Below are positions 23,314-32,137 of a DNA stretch of 63,572 bases, piece after piece. Source of the DNA: Flavobacterium sp. UBA5153 (GTDB taxonomy: Bacteria > Bacteroidota > Bacteroidia > Flavobacteriales > Flavobacteriaceae); assembly GCA_002413745.1 (NCBI GenBank), contig DHXP01000049.1, positions 1-63,572 of the forward strand, read 5' to 3'. Both the position numbers and the translations under genes were made by a program. Every line of letters starts with the position of its first letter. Position 1 is the stretch's first letter. The notes below the pieces were generated by a model. That model searched no databases and was not told the origin of the DNA. It worked only from the letters and a program-made list of their open reading frames with translations.

Positions 23314-23730
23314 CTAAAACATTTTTCGAGACAAATAATCCTGCAACATAATCGTTGCGGATATTTCGTCAATCAGTGCTTTGTTTTGACGTTGTTTCTT
23401 TTTTAATCCGCTGTCAATCATCGTTTGAAAAGCCATTTTTGAAGTAAAACGTTCATCTACCCGAATGACTTTCATCTCCGGAAAGTGATTGGTGAAATGA
23501 GTAACAAATCCTTTTATAATCGAAGCACTTTCCGATGGTTGACCGTTCATTTGTTTGGGTTCGCCAATGAGGACTGCCTCTACTTTTTCTTTGGAAAAAT
23601 AATCTTTCAAAAAAGCGATTGCTGTTGCGGATGGAATGGTCGTCAAACCCGAGGCAATAATCTGCAGTTCGTCCGTAACGGCTATCCCCGTTCGTTTTTG
23701 TCCGTAATCTATGGCGAGAATTCTTGGCAT
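23314..23730 (-). CDS. ruvX: Holliday junction resolvase-like RuvX (YqgF)
   Basis: The RNase H-like fold begins with RILAIDYGQKRTGIAVTD, where the first Asp is catalytic; a Glu (IGEPKQMNG) and the late VDERFTS/ALIDEISATIML segment complete the active site. The 138-residue length is typical. YqgF proteins are implicated in 16S rRNA end maturation and in Holliday junction cleavage. The ATG directly follows the toxin stop codon (TAAATG, no gap), so it is probably translated in coupling with the RelE-like gene. Confidence 0.93.
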   Translation of the reverse strand: MPRILAIDYGQKRTGIAVTDELQIIASGLTTIPSATAIAFLKDYFSKEKVEAVLIGEPKQMNGQPSESASIIKGFVTHFTNHFPEMKVIRVDERFTSKMAFQTMIDSGLKKKQRQNKALIDEISATIMLQDYLSRKMF

Positions 23731-24012
23731 TTATAAGGATTCTTTATGTTTTATAAAACCGAAAACAGTAATAGCATCTTGCTCTAAATCAATTTTATAA
23801 ACGCAAGTATAACCTTTAAAAACACAATCACGAATGTTTTCATCGTTATAATAAATAGATTTTTTGGAATGAAAGGGTTGCTTCAAGTCTTTTCTTAATT
23901 TTTTAATTAAATCACTTTTGAATTTTCTTGCAGTTTGAGGTTTGTCTTTTGAAATATAACGAACTTGATTATTCAATTTTTCGATAAATTTTGCTTCAAA
24001 ACTAACTTTCAT
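23731..24012 (-). CDS. RelE/ParE-family toxin (93 aa)
   Basis: From the ATG at 24012 the protein reads MKVSFEAKFIEKLNNQVRYI, then a basic helical section and the strands DCVFKGYTCVYKID and ITVFGFIKHKESL that form the RelE/ParE sheet. An ATG at 24042 would add ten residues but lie inside the antitoxin without family support. The preferred start overlaps the antitoxin stop by 11 bases. Whether it is a ribosome-dependent mRNase or a gyrase inhibitor cannot be told. Confidence 0.82.
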   Translation of the reverse strand: MKVSFEAKFIEKLNNQVRYISKDKPQTARKFKSDLIKKLRKDLKQPFHSKKSIYYNDENIRDCVFKGYTCVYKIDLEQDAITVFGFIKHKESL

Positions 24013-24235
24013 ATTCTGAAATAGTTTTTTCAAGAATTGCATCTAACTCCTCAAAAGAGTAAAGTTTTGCTGTTCCGCTTTTAATTTTTCCCAAAGAAGC
24101 ATCTAATTCTCTTTTATTTCTAATAAACTCCTCGTCTTCCCAAACGATTTTCAATTCATCGGATGAAAATGTACTCAATAATTCCAAGATTTTGGCTTTT
24201 ATTTCTGGCTGAAATTCTAATCTAATTGCTTCCAT
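24002..24235 (-). CDS. Antitoxin of the RelE/ParE-like pair (77 aa)
   Basis: A small, acidic helical protein. The first part (MEAIRLEFQPEIKAKILELL) resembles the strand-helix start of Phd/RelB-like antitoxins and the rest (SFEELDAILEKTISEYES) is a likely toxin-binding helix. The ATG at 24235 is preferred over a TTG two codons upstream. Assigned mainly from its place directly before, and overlapping, the toxin gene. Confidence 0.78.
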   Translation of the reverse strand: MEAIRLEFQPEIKAKILELLSTFSSDELKIVWEDEEFIRNKRELDASLGKIKSGTAKLYSFEELDAILEKTISEYES

Positions 24236-24309
24236 AATCAATACAATTTAAAGTACAAATATATAACATTTTCAATTCAATTTGACTTTTTGCTTTTGGT
24301 TAAAAATCC

Positions 24310-24317
24310 TATCTTTG
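24310..24317 (+). promoter_or_regulatory. dapD core promoter (TATCTTTG)
   Basis: A TAnnTTTG match 18 bases before the ATG at 24335. It decides the dapD start, because the upstream extension of the frame would precede the transcript. Confidence 0.68.
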
Positions 24318-24334
24318 TCCAAAATCTAACGAAT

Positions 24335-25150
24335 ATGAACGAATTACAATCCATCATAGAACAAGCTTGGGAAAACCGCGCTTTGTTACAGGAAACCGCT
24401 ACAACAACTGCCATTAGAGAAGTTATAAAATTATTGGACGCAGGAAAACTGCGTGTTGCCGAACCAAAAGGGGACGGCTGGCAGGTAAATGAATGGGTAA
24501 AGAAAGCCGTTGTTATGTATTTCCCAATTCAAAAAATGGAAACCCTAGAGTCTGGAATTTTTGAATACAACGACAAAATGCTTCTTAAAAGAGATTATGC
24601 CGAAAAAGGAGTTCGTGTAGTTCCAGGAGCATCTGCCCGTTATGGTGCTTATATTTCGAGCGGCGTTATTTTGATGCCAAGTTATGTAAACATTGGTGCT
24701 TATGTAGATGAAGGAACAATGGTAGATACATGGGCAACCGTTGGAAGTTGTGCACAAATTGGAAAAAACGTACATTTAAGTGGCGGTGTAGGAATTGGTG
24801 GCGTTCTTGAACCATTGCAAGCGGCTCCGGTAATTATTGAAGACGGAGCGTTTATAGGTTCACGTTGTATTATTGTCGAGGGTGTTCACGTAGGAAAAGA
24901 AGCTGTTCTTGGAGCGAATGTTTGTTTGACTGCTTCAACAAAAATAATTGACGTGACTGGAGAAACTCCAGTAGAAAGAAAGGGTTTTGTTCCTGCACGT
25001 TCTGTCGTGATTCCGGGAAGTTATACCAAAAAATTTGCAGCCGGAGATTTTCAGGTCCCTTGCGCCTTGATCATTGGCACACGCAAACCATCAACCGATT
25101 TGAAAACGTCTTTGAATAATGCGTTGAGAGAATATGATGTTGCCGTATAA
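24335..25150 (+). CDS. dapD: Tetrahydrodipicolinate N-succinyltransferase
   Basis: Catalyses succinylation of tetrahydrodipicolinate in lysine and diaminopimelate synthesis. The ATG at 24335 gives 271 residues, the usual length, starting MNELQSIIEQAWENR; an N-terminal extension beginning at a TTG is discounted because the promoter lies within it. The middle is a left-handed beta-helix of hexapeptide repeats (VNIGAYVDEGTMVDTWATVG, HLSGGVGIGGVLEPLQA) with the characteristic succinyl-CoA-binding stretch. Stands alone on the plus strand, 18 bases before a glycosyltransferase. Confidence 0.95.
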   Translation: MNELQSIIEQAWENRALLQETATTTAIREVIKLLDAGKLRVAEPKGDGWQVNEWVKKAVVMYFPIQKMETLESGIFEYNDKMLLKRDYAEKGVRVVPGASARYGAYISSGVILMPSYVNIGAYVDEGTMVDTWATVGSCAQIGKNVHLSGGVGIGGVLEPLQAAPVIIEDGAFIGSRCIIVEGVHVGKEAVLGANVCLTASTKIIDVTGETPVERKGFVPARSVVIPGSYTKKFAAGDFQVPCALIIGTRKPSTDLKTSLNNALREYDVAV

Positions 25151-25168
25151 ACTTACACTACACTTTTA

Positions 25169-26146
25169 ATGATTGATGTTTCTGTCGTTATTGTAAATTA
25201 CAAAAGTTGGGATGCATTAAGAGAATGTCTTGAAGCCCTAACAACTATCCACAGCAATAGATTTTCTTTTGAAACTATTGTTGTGGATAACCATTCTAAT
25301 GACGGAAAATTAGAAGCATTCGAAACTCTATTTCCCTCCATTAATTTCATTAAAAATTCAGGAAATAATGGCTTTGCCAATGGTTGTAATACTGGAGCCA
25401 ATTTAGCAAAAGGGGATTATTTACTCTTTCTAAATCCTGATACAGTTGCTGGCGAAAATGCCATTTATGAACTTTGGAATAGCGCAAAAAAAAACCCTGA
25501 TTTTGGCATAGTTACCTGCACCCAACTTAACGAAAAAGGGAAAACATATAAAGAAGTTCGGTTTTTTCCAAGTTTAAAAACCTTGTTTGGTTCCTTCCGA
25601 GCTATCAATAAACTTTTTACTAGAAGCAAAATCATTCGAGATTTCAATCCAGATAAAACAATAATTTTTCCAGATTGGGCGACTGGTGCCGTAATTTTTA
25701 TGAGTGTAACTTGGTATGAAAAGATTAAAGGTTGGAATGAAAAATATTGGCTTTATTTTGAAGATGTAGATATTTGTAAACGTGTCGCTAACCAAGGTGG
25801 AAAAGTAGCTTTGTTAAGACAGACATCAATTTTACACAAACATGGCGGTGCTTCAAGGATTAATATCAAAACCAAAGCACTAACAAAAACCGAAGTATTA
25901 ATTTCACAACATGTTTATTTTAATGAGCATTCAAGAGGTTTTGAGCGCCTATTAATTCAATTTTTAATAGTATCGTCTTTACTTTTTGAAAAAACGGTAA
26001 TGGCAATCTTGGGAATTATATTCTTTTTCGTTCCAAAACTAAAAGTGAATTTTTATATCTTTAAAAATCTTTTAACCTACTATATTTCCGCCATTTATAA
26101 TCGAACATGGACAAGTTCTCGATCAATGCTTTACAAACAACATTAA
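25169..26146 (+). CDS. Glycosyltransferase family 2, rhamnosyltransferase-like (325 aa)
   Basis: The GT-A fold starts DVSVVIVNYKSWDALRECLE, with the nucleotide-sugar Asp in VVDNHSND and the DxD-equivalent NPDTV. An aromatic acceptor region YWLYFEDVDICKRV follows, typical of WbbL-type rhamnosyltransferases. A hydrophobic stretch near residues 270-290 could anchor it to the inner membrane. It probably adds a sugar to a lipopolysaccharide or other surface glycan. The start is 18 bases after dapD, so the two may be cotranscribed. Confidence 0.85.
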   Translation: MIDVSVVIVNYKSWDALRECLEALTTIHSNRFSFETIVVDNHSNDGKLEAFETLFPSINFIKNSGNNGFANGCNTGANLAKGDYLLFLNPDTVAGENAIYELWNSAKKNPDFGIVTCTQLNEKGKTYKEVRFFPSLKTLFGSFRAINKLFTRSKIIRDFNPDKTIIFPDWATGAVIFMSVTWYEKIKGWNEKYWLYFEDVDICKRVANQGGKVALLRQTSILHKHGGASRINIKTKALTKTEVLISQHVYFNEHSRGFERLLIQFLIVSSLLFEKTVMAILGIIFFFVPKLKVNFYIFKNLLTYYISAIYNRTWTSSRSMLYKQH

Positions 26147-26269
26147 GATAAAGAATCTTAATAAAAAATAGAATCAATACTTTTAATTGTTATTATTGAT
26201 AAGTACAAAACTTATGCAAACAGAACTGACAATTACGGTAAAAAGAATTCAATCTTTAAAAAAAAACTG

Positions 26270-27031
26270 ATGCCTACTAATAATACAAAACTGTCTATAT
26301 TAATTTTAACCTATAATGAAGAGCGTTATATTGGTGAATTATTAGAAAAAATAGGATTTGCAGATGAAATAATCGTTGTAGATTCTTTCAGCACAGATAA
26401 AACAATTGAAATAGTAAAATCATTTCCGCATGTAAAATTGATTCAAAATAAATTTAAAAACTATGCCGATCAAAGAAATTTTGCAATTGATAATTCAAAA
26501 AATGATTGGATTCTTTTTTTAGATGCAGATGAAAGACTTACGCCCAAATTGAAAGTCGAAATAGTGGATTTACTAAAAACTACTCCAGATGCAGATGCTT
26601 ATTCAATGCCAAGAGTTTTTATGTTTAAAGATAAAGCCATGCGTTTTACAGGCACACAATCTGATATGGTTTTACGGCTTTTTGATAAAAATAAATGCCA
26701 GTATCAAACTAATAAATTGGTACATGAAAAGCTAGAAATAAAGGGAAAAGAAGCCCAATTAAAAAATAAAATGATTCATTATACCTATTATGATTATTTT
26801 GTTTTTAAGAAAAAAGTAGCCTCTTATGGCAGATTGAAAGCTGAAGAAAAAAATTTAAAAGGCAAGAAATATAACATTATTATGCATTTCTTCCATCCTA
26901 TTTTTACTTTCATAAGCTATTATATTCTAAAATTTGGATTTCTCGATGGTTATCGAGGAATTGTATTGTCGTATTTATTTGCTTATAGCGTTTATGTTCG
27001 CTATGAAGAGCTTAAAAAATTACAACAATAG
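26270..27031 (+). CDS. Glycosyltransferase family 2, WaaE/KdtX-like (253 aa)
   Basis: Starts LSILILTYNEERYIGELLEK, then DEIIVVDSFSTDKTIEI and LFLDADERLTP, the hallmark of the WaaE/KdtX lipopolysaccharide-core branch of family 2. A conserved HYTYYDYFVFKKKVASYG segment and a C-terminal hydrophobic stretch complete the family pattern. It probably adds a sugar to the lipid A core. It sits between two other glycan genes; the 123-base gap upstream contains no clear promoter box. Confidence 0.86.
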   Translation: MPTNNTKLSILILTYNEERYIGELLEKIGFADEIIVVDSFSTDKTIEIVKSFPHVKLIQNKFKNYADQRNFAIDNSKNDWILFLDADERLTPKLKVEIVDLLKTTPDADAYSMPRVFMFKDKAMRFTGTQSDMVLRLFDKNKCQYQTNKLVHEKLEIKGKEAQLKNKMIHYTYYDYFVFKKKVASYGRLKAEEKNLKGKKYNIIMHFFHPIFTFISYYILKFGFLDGYRGIVLSYLFAYSVYVRYEELKKLQQ

Positions 27032-27041
27032 ACTTTAAAAT

Positions 27042-28007
27042 TTAACCATCTATAAAAACTTTTTTAAACTTTTCCATTACTTTACTAGGCGAATAATCCT
27101 TTGAATAAGCATCGTAATCCTTTAAAGGATTTGGAGTAAAATTTTCGATAATAGTGGTTAATTTTTCTTTATTTTCATAAAGTATTGCTTTATCTCCTAA
27201 TATATCAATATGCGATTTTTCTTTTGAATTTTCCCAAGTAATAATAGGCTTATTTGAAATTGAAAATTCACCAACAGCTATACCAAAACTTTCTCCTTGT
27301 TTTCGCGCATGTAAATAAGCATCACAAGTATTTATAAACTTAGCTTTGTAAATTTCGTCCACAGTTGACGGCAAAAATATAACATTATTATAAGGCCTAA
27401 ATATGGTTTTAAAAACAAACGAATCTGTTCCTAAAAATAAAAAATAAATATCTTTTCTTTTTCTAGATATATGCTTAACTACAGATTTTACGAAAGAAAT
27501 ATCGAATGTTTTATTACCTCCATGACGCCCAAAAACTATGGCATCCTCTGGAATATTTAATTCTTTTCGCAAATTAAATTCACTTTTTTCAACATGTATC
27601 ATATGAGGCACAAAAGGTGAAACACCATTTGTCATTTCTTGCGAAAGCCACTCCGAAACATAGGCATAAACATCACCATGTGGTTCATGATTTTTAAAAA
27701 CAGAATGAATTACTGTCTTACAACATGAAACCTCAACACCATCTTTTTTTCCTGATTTTATAGCATAAAAAATATCTGATTTTTCATTTTCTACAATTTT
27801 TTCCAATTCAGATATTTCACTATAATCAACTACTTTGAATTTTTTATTAAATCTTTCTACTGCAGAATCATAGTTGTGTTTATTAGTTTTATTATATAAA
27901 ATTACCGATTCATTATTCAATATTTCTTCATTGAAAAGAGCATAATTATATACTGCGTTAGAAGTTCCTCTATAGGATAATTGATTTTCATGAAATATAA
28001 TTTTCAT
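27042..28007 (-). CDS. GT-B type glycosyltransferase (321 aa)
   Basis: Two Rossmann-like halves: an N-terminal part starting MKIIFHENQLSYRGTSNAVY, and a C-terminal part with VFGRHGGNKTFDISFV and the donor-binding E-x7-E-like segment KQGESFGIAVGEFSISNKP. This is the pattern of retaining family-4 type enzymes. The sugar and acceptor are unknown. It is convergent with the WaaE-like gene (11 bases apart) and follows the LpxL-like acyltransferase on the same strand, which suggests a role in surface glycolipid. Confidence 0.78.
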   Translation of the reverse strand: MKIIFHENQLSYRGTSNAVYNYALFNEEILNNESVILYNKTNKHNYDSAVERFNKKFKVVDYSEISELEKIVENEKSDIFYAIKSGKKDGVEVSCCKTVIHSVFKNHEPHGDVYAYVSEWLSQEMTNGVSPFVPHMIHVEKSEFNLRKELNIPEDAIVFGRHGGNKTFDISFVKSVVKHISRKRKDIYFLFLGTDSFVFKTIFRPYNNVIFLPSTVDEIYKAKFINTCDAYLHARKQGESFGIAVGEFSISNKPIITWENSKEKSHIDILGDKAILYENKEKLTTIIENFTPNPLKDYDAYSKDYSPSKVMEKFKKVFIDG

Positions 28008-28056
28008 ATTTATTTATTTTAATTATTTTTTATATAAAACCATCTAATCCTCTATT

Positions 28057-28944
28057 TTAAAAAAATTTCGGATTCTTGTCTTTATGCTTCCAACGATTAT
28101 GTGTCCAAAAATAATATTCTGGAGCTTCAATTATTTGTTTTTCTACTTTTCTCAAAAATAAATCTGTAATTTCAAAATTTGGAACTTCTTTTGCATTTTT
28201 AGACATTACCTCAAATTCAGCCTCGTAAAACCCTCTTTTTATTTTTTTAACTTTCAAAAAGATTACATTCATATCAAATTTTTTAGAAAGCATTTCTGCT
28301 CCTACATATACCGGGACCTCAATATTCATGAAATTTGCCCAATAACTGTTTTTTCTTACAATTGGCGATTGATCACTTGCAAAACCGTATAATGACTTAA
28401 TATTTTTGTCAAAATTATTTTCAATCAAAGAAATAGATTTATCAATAGGAATTAAATGAGCCTTAAATTTTGATCTTATTTTCCGAACTAAAATATCAAA
28501 ATATTTGTTTTGAATAGGCTTATAAATAGCGTACCCTTCATACGCTATTTTACTATTCATAGACACAACCCATTCATAACTAGCATAATGAGAACACATC
28601 AAAGCAATGCTTTTTCCTTCTTTTTCAAGAGAATTATAAACTTCTAAATTTTTAAAAACAAACCTTTTATTTATTTCTTCATTAGAAATTCCCATCGTTT
28701 TTATCATTTCCAAGAACATATCACACAAATGCTTGTATGATTTTTTTTCGATATCTAATTGTTCCTTTTCTGATAAATGAGGTAAAGCTAAAGTTAAGTT
28801 TTTCCTAACCACTTTTTTTCTGTATCCAAAAATATAATATACGAAAAAATAAACGATATCAGATAAAATATACAGAAGTCTAAAAGGCAAAACCGATATT
28901 AATAGTAAAATCGGGTAGGCTATCAAGTAAATTAAAAGTTGCAT
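28057..28944 (-). CDS. LpxL/HtrB-family acyltransferase (295 aa)
   Basis: An inner-membrane enzyme with one N-terminal helix (about residues 5-40) and the lysophospholipid acyltransferase-type HtrB domain. CSHYASYEW contains the catalytic His-x4-Glu pattern, and SDQSPIVRKNSYWANF and the WTHNRWKHKD end are family hallmarks. It probably adds a secondary acyl chain to lipid A. The divergent TATATTTG promoter lies at 28972-28965. It leads the minus-strand pair with the GT-B gene. Confidence 0.9.
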   Translation of the reverse strand: MQLLIYLIAYPILLLISVLPFRLLYILSDIVYFFVYYIFGYRKKVVRKNLTLALPHLSEKEQLDIEKKSYKHLCDMFLEMIKTMGISNEEINKRFVFKNLEVYNSLEKEGKSIALMCSHYASYEWVVSMNSKIAYEGYAIYKPIQNKYFDILVRKIRSKFKAHLIPIDKSISLIENNFDKNIKSLYGFASDQSPIVRKNSYWANFMNIEVPVYVGAEMLSKKFDMNVIFLKVKKIKRGFYEAEFEVMSKNAKEVPNFEITDLFLRKVEKQIIEAPEYYFWTHNRWKHKDKNPKFF

Positions 28945-28964
28945 TTTTTTATTATTATTTTTTG

Positions 28965-28972
28965 CAAATATA
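28965..28972 (-). promoter_or_regulatory. Core promoter (TATATTTG) of the LpxL-like gene
   Basis: A TAnnTTTG match 20 bases before the ATG at 28944, divergent from the tsaC promoter only 28 bases away. Confidence 0.6.
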
Positions 28973-29000
28973 ACTAAAAGTATATACTTTAACTTTGTAT

Positions 29001-29008
29001 TATCTTTG
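29001..29008 (+). promoter_or_regulatory. Core promoter (TATCTTTG) of the TsaC/Sua5 gene
   Basis: A TAnnTTTG match 18 bases before the ATG at 29027. Confidence 0.62.
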
Positions 29009-29026
29009 CCAAAATAATTTTATAAA

Positions 29027-29632
29027 ATGAACATCAACGAAGAAGTACTCAAAGCATTTGAAATAATACAACAAGGCGGAATAATTCTTTACCCCACTGA
29101 CACCGTTTGGGGAATTGGCTGCGATGCAACTAACCCAGAGGCTGTTGCCAAAATCTATAAACTCAAGCAACGCGCCGAAACGCAAAGCATGATTGTTTTG
29201 ATGAATGGAGAAAAAATGATGTACAACGTATTCAAGGATATTCCTGAAGTGGCATGGCAAATTATGGATTTATCCGACCCGAGTCCCGCTAGTTTGCGGG
29301 ACGAACAGGCGAAGCAAAAACCAATTACCCTAATTCTTGACAAACCGCGAAATGTAGCGCCAAATTTGATTGCTCCCGATAACACTTTGGGAATTAGAAT
29401 CGTAAAAGAACCTTTCTGTTTCAAATTAATGGAAAAGATGAAAAAACCATTGGTCTCCACCTCGGCAAATATTTCAGGGCAACCCACTCCGAAAAGTTTC
29501 AAAGAAATTAGTCCCGAGATTATAAAAGGTGTGGACTATGTTGTAAATTTGCAGCGCGAAAAAATTGCCGGAAAACCATCTACAATCATCAAATTAACGA
29601 ATGATTCGCAGGTAAAAGTGATTCGAAAATAG
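29027..29632 (+). CDS. tsaC: L-threonylcarbamoyladenylate synthase (TsaC/Sua5/YrdC) with a 14-residue insert
   Basis: Makes threonylcarbamoyl-AMP from Thr, bicarbonate and ATP, for the t6A modification of tRNAs that read ANN codons. The YrdC fold shows GGIILYPTDTVWGIGCDA (nucleotide site), KQRAETQSMIVLM and the late PLVSTSANISGQPTP motif. The length of 201 is near normal. Residues 84-97 (DPSPASLRDEQAKQ) are the translation of mini-element E3, inserted in a loop between MDLS and KPITLILD without breaking frame; relatives should lack it. Same strand as the GxxExxY gene, 42 bases apart. Confidence 0.93.
   Translation: MNINEEVLKAFEIIQQGGIILYPTDTVWGIGCDATNPEAVAKIYKLKQRAETQSMIVLMNGEKMMYNVFKDIPEVAWQIMDLSDPSPASLRDEQAKQKPITLILDKPRNVAPNLIAPDNTLGIRIVKEPFCFKLMEKMKKPLVSTSANISGQPTPKSFKEISPEIIKGVDYVVNLQREKIAGKPSTIIKLTNDSQVKVIRK
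29276..29317 (+). repeat. In-frame mini-element copy E3, inside tsaC
   Basis: GACCCGA, then a perfect hairpin GTCCCGC-TAGTTT-GCGGGAC, then GAACAGGCGAAGCAA: 42 bases, 14 codons. The flanks match E1, E2 and E4; the hairpin is the longest of the four. Confidence 0.75.
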
Positions 29633-29638
29633 ATTTTA

Positions 29639-30077
29639 TTTACCGCAGATTCGCAGATTTTAAATAAAAATAATATGTCTGAATATTTATACGAAGAAGA
29701 AAGTTATCAGATTATCGGATTATTATTTGAAGTGCATAAAAATCTGGGTAAAGGATTTTCTGAAATTGTTTATAAAGATGCTTTAGAATTTGAATTTCAA
29801 AATCTTAACGTCCCGTATGAAAGAGAAAAAGAATACTCTGTAATTTATAAAAACACGGTCTTAAACCACAAATTTTATGCAGATTTTATAGTTTTCGATA
29901 AAATTATTCTTGAAATAAAAACCATAGATTGTTTCAACAACAGTCATTATAATCAATGTTTAAACTACTTAAAGGTTTCTAAAAACAAATTAGCAATACT
30001 TGTAAATTTCAACTTAGTATCTTTAGAATACAAACGCATCATAAGTTCAAAAAATTAATTTGCGAATTTGCGGTAAA
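29639..30077. mobile_element. Inverted-repeat-bounded unit containing a single GxxExxY gene
   Basis: TTTACCGCAGATTCGCAG followed by ATT (29639-29659) and its near-complement at 30057-30077 agree at 19 of 21 positions and enclose only the GxxExxY gene. The right repeat overlaps the gene's stop codon. The tight fit of repeats around one gene suggests a small transposable or recombining unit between tsaC and the CCA-enzyme gene. Movement is inferred; no target duplication is evident. Confidence 0.68.
29675..30058 (+). CDS. GxxExxY family protein (127 aa), PD-(D/E)xK nuclease-like
   Basis: Contains the family signature G-K-G-F-S-E-I-V-Y near residue 27-35. Later [21 protein letters not shown] shows the Asp and Glu-x-Lys pattern of a PD-(D/E)xK nuclease core. 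Length is the family norm. These proteins are numerous in Bacteroidota and Verrucomicrobiota and their role is not established. Here the gene alone lies between 21-bp inverted repeats, which makes it the likely cargo, or motor, of a small mobile unit. Confidence 0.86.
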   Translation: MSEYLYEEESYQIIGLLFEVHKNLGKGFSEIVYKDALEFEFQNLNVPYEREKEYSVIYKNTVLNHKFYADFIVFDKIILEIKTIDCFNNSHYNQCLNYLKVSKNKLAILVNFNLVSLEYKRIISSKN

Positions 30078-30081
30078 AATT

Positions 30082-31497
30082 ATGAATTACACAAAAGCCT
30101 TAAACAATAAAATATTCGAAGTCATTTCTCAAGCATCCCAAGAACTTAATATCGAAAGTTACGTAATTGGTGGCTTTGTGAGAGATTTAATCCTTAGAAG
30201 AGATTTCAAAAAAGATATCGATATTGTTGCCGTTGGCAGCGGAATTGAACTAGCGTTAAAAGTTTCGGAATTACTTCCCAAAAAGCCAAAAGTCCAAGTT
30301 TTCAAAAATTACGGAACAGCTATGCTACGTTTTGGAGAAATTGACGTTGAATTTGTGGGTGCTCGAAAAGAATCTTATCATTTTGAAAGCCGAAATCCGG
30401 TTGTCGAGAACGGTACGCTCGAAGACGACCAAAACCGTCGTGATTTTACCATAAATGCTCTTGCGTTGTCTTTAAACAAAGCTAATTTTGGAGAACTTTC
30501 AGATCCTTTTAACGGATTGAAAGACATGGGAAACAAAATTATCAAAACACCACTCGATCCAGACATTACTTTTTCTGATGATCCGTTGAGGATGCTTAGA
30601 GCGATTCGTTTTGCGAATCAATTAGGTTTTGAAATCGACGCAAAATCATTGGAATCAATCGAGAAGAACAAGGATAGAATCAAGATTATTTCGGGCGAAC
30701 GAATTGTTGACGAATTGAATAAAATCCTTGAAACTGATAAACCTTCGATTGGATTTTTATTATTGTACAAAACTGGGCTTTTGGATATAATTCTTCCAGA
30801 ATTGACGGCCCTAAATCAAGTCGAAGAAATTGAAGGTCAAACCCACAAAAATAATTTTTATCACACGCTGGAAGTCGTCGATAATATTTGCCCAAATACG
30901 GACGATGTTTGGTTACGCTGGTCGGCACTGTTGCACGACATAGGAAAAGCACCAACCAAACGCTTCAATAAAAAACAAGGCTGGACCTTTCACGGACACG
31001 AGTTTCTTGGCGGAAAAATGGCCAAAAAAATATTTGAACGTTTACACATGCCGTTGAACCACAAAATGAAATTTGTGCAAAAAATGGTTATGATGAGTTC
31101 ACGTCCCATTATTTTATCGCAAGATGTTGTTACCGATAGTGCGGTGCGCCGTTTGGTTTTTGATGCCGGTGAAGATGTCGAAAATTTAATGACCTTGTGC
31201 GAAGCTGATATCACCACCAAAAACCCGAATAAATTCAAAAAATACCATCAGAATTTTGAAATCGTTCGCAAGAAAATTGTAGAAGTCGAAGAACGCGATC
31301 ACGTTCGAAATTTTCAGCCACCTATTTCTGGGGAAGAAATAATGGAAATATTTAATTTGAAACCGTCACGCGAAATTGGAGTTTTAAAAGAGGCCGTGAA
31401 AGAAGCAATTCTTGAAGGCGAAATCCCAAATGAATATCAAGCGGCGTATGATTTTGTTATTAAAAGAGGAGAAAAATTAGGATTGAAGAAAGTTTAA
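30082..31497 (+). CDS. CCA tRNA nucleotidyltransferase / poly(A) polymerase family, with HD domain (471 aa)
   Basis: The N-terminal class II nucleotidyltransferase domain has [20 protein letters not shown] with the DIDIV acidic pair, [11 protein letters not shown] and [17 protein letters not shown]. It is followed by a helical body and an HD domain ([20 protein letters not shown]). It would add or repair the 3' CCA of tRNA; a poly(A) polymerase cannot be fully excluded by sequence, but in this phylum the CCA role is usual. Preceded within 24 bases by the GxxExxY unit. Confidence 0.9.
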   Translation: MNYTKALNNKIFEVISQASQELNIESYVIGGFVRDLILRRDFKKDIDIVAVGSGIELALKVSELLPKKPKVQVFKNYGTAMLRFGEIDVEFVGARKESYHFESRNPVVENGTLEDDQNRRDFTINALALSLNKANFGELSDPFNGLKDMGNKIIKTPLDPDITFSDDPLRMLRAIRFANQLGFEIDAKSLESIEKNKDRIKIISGERIVDELNKILETDKPSIGFLLLYKTGLLDIILPELTALNQVEEIEGQTHKNNFYHTLEVVDNICPNTDDVWLRWSALLHDIGKAPTKRFNKKQGWTFHGHEFLGGKMAKKIFERLHMPLNHKMKFVQKMVMMSSRPIILSQDVVTDSAVRRLVFDAGEDVENLMTLCEADITTKNPNKFKKYHQNFEIVRKKIVEVEERDHVRNFQPPISGEEIMEIFNLKPSREIGVLKEAVKEAILEGEIPNEYQAAYDFVIKRGEKLGLKKV

Positions 31498-31553
31498 CCA
31501 CTGTTTAGGATAATTTTTAAAGATTTTATTTAATTTTACTAAAAATTGAGACT

Positions 31554-31844
31554 ATGAGTACTTCTGAATTAAAATTAGATTTGATAGCCCAAATTATTGC
31601 AACTAATGATAGTGTTCTTTTGGATAGAATTAGAGAAATCATAAACTCTTATGAATCAAATTTGTTAGTTAATGAACCAACTTCAACGTATGAGAAAGTA
31701 GATTCTGAAAAAGTTTATGTTTTTAATGAATGGCAACAAAAAAGAATTGATATTGCTTTAAAACAAATTGAAAATGGCGAATATATTTCTGATGAAGAAG
31801 CTCAAATTGAAATAGAAAAATGGTTCGAAGAACAAGAAAAATAG
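31554..31844 (+). CDS. Antitoxin of a ParE/RelE-type pair (96 aa)
   Basis: An acidic helical protein. It starts STSELKLDLIAQIIATNDSV, then LLDRIREIINSYES, and ends with a strongly acidic helix SDEEAQIEIEKWFEEQEK suited to binding a basic toxin. No clear DNA-binding domain is seen. Called an antitoxin because it directly precedes, and overlaps by 25 bases, a ParE-like toxin gene. Confidence 0.75.
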   Translation: MSTSELKLDLIAQIIATNDSVLLDRIREIINSYESNLLVNEPTSTYEKVDSEKVYVFNEWQQKRIDIALKQIENGEYISDEEAQIEIEKWFEEQEK

Positions 31845-32137
31845 TTTGGACAAGCTTTGCAAGGGAATCAAGAACTGCAATTTTTTTGTATTGGAACAAG
31901 AGAAATAAATCTAACAATTATAGCAAAAAATTAAACCTATTATTTCAAGAATCATTGCAACAACTTATCGTTTTTCCTGAAAGTTCCATAAAATCAAATA
32001 ATCAAAATATTAGACTCAAAATCGCAAGTCATTTCGAAATTATTTACTCAGTATCAGATACTCAAATTTTCGTTATAGACATCTGGGACACTCGCCAAAA
32101 TCCACAAAATTTTCCAATTCAAATAAATGAAAAATAA
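31820..32137 (+). CDS. ParE/RelE-like toxin (105 aa)
   Basis: A basic protein. IVWTSFARESRTAIFLYWNK resembles the first helix of ParE (usually with a conserved Ala-x2-Leu-x-Ile-x2-Tyr-type spacing), and the later FPESSIKSNNQNIRLKIASH, FEIIYSV and IFVIDIWDTRQNP match the closing beta-sheet of the family. The gene overlaps the antitoxin by 25 bases and the next gene, ctaA, by 11 bases. The cellular target is unknown. Confidence 0.83.
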   Translation: MVRRTRKIVWTSFARESRTAIFLYWNKRNKSNNYSKKLNLLFQESLQQLIVFPESSIKSNNQNIRLKIASHFEIIYSVSDTQIFVIDIWDTRQNPQNFPIQINEK

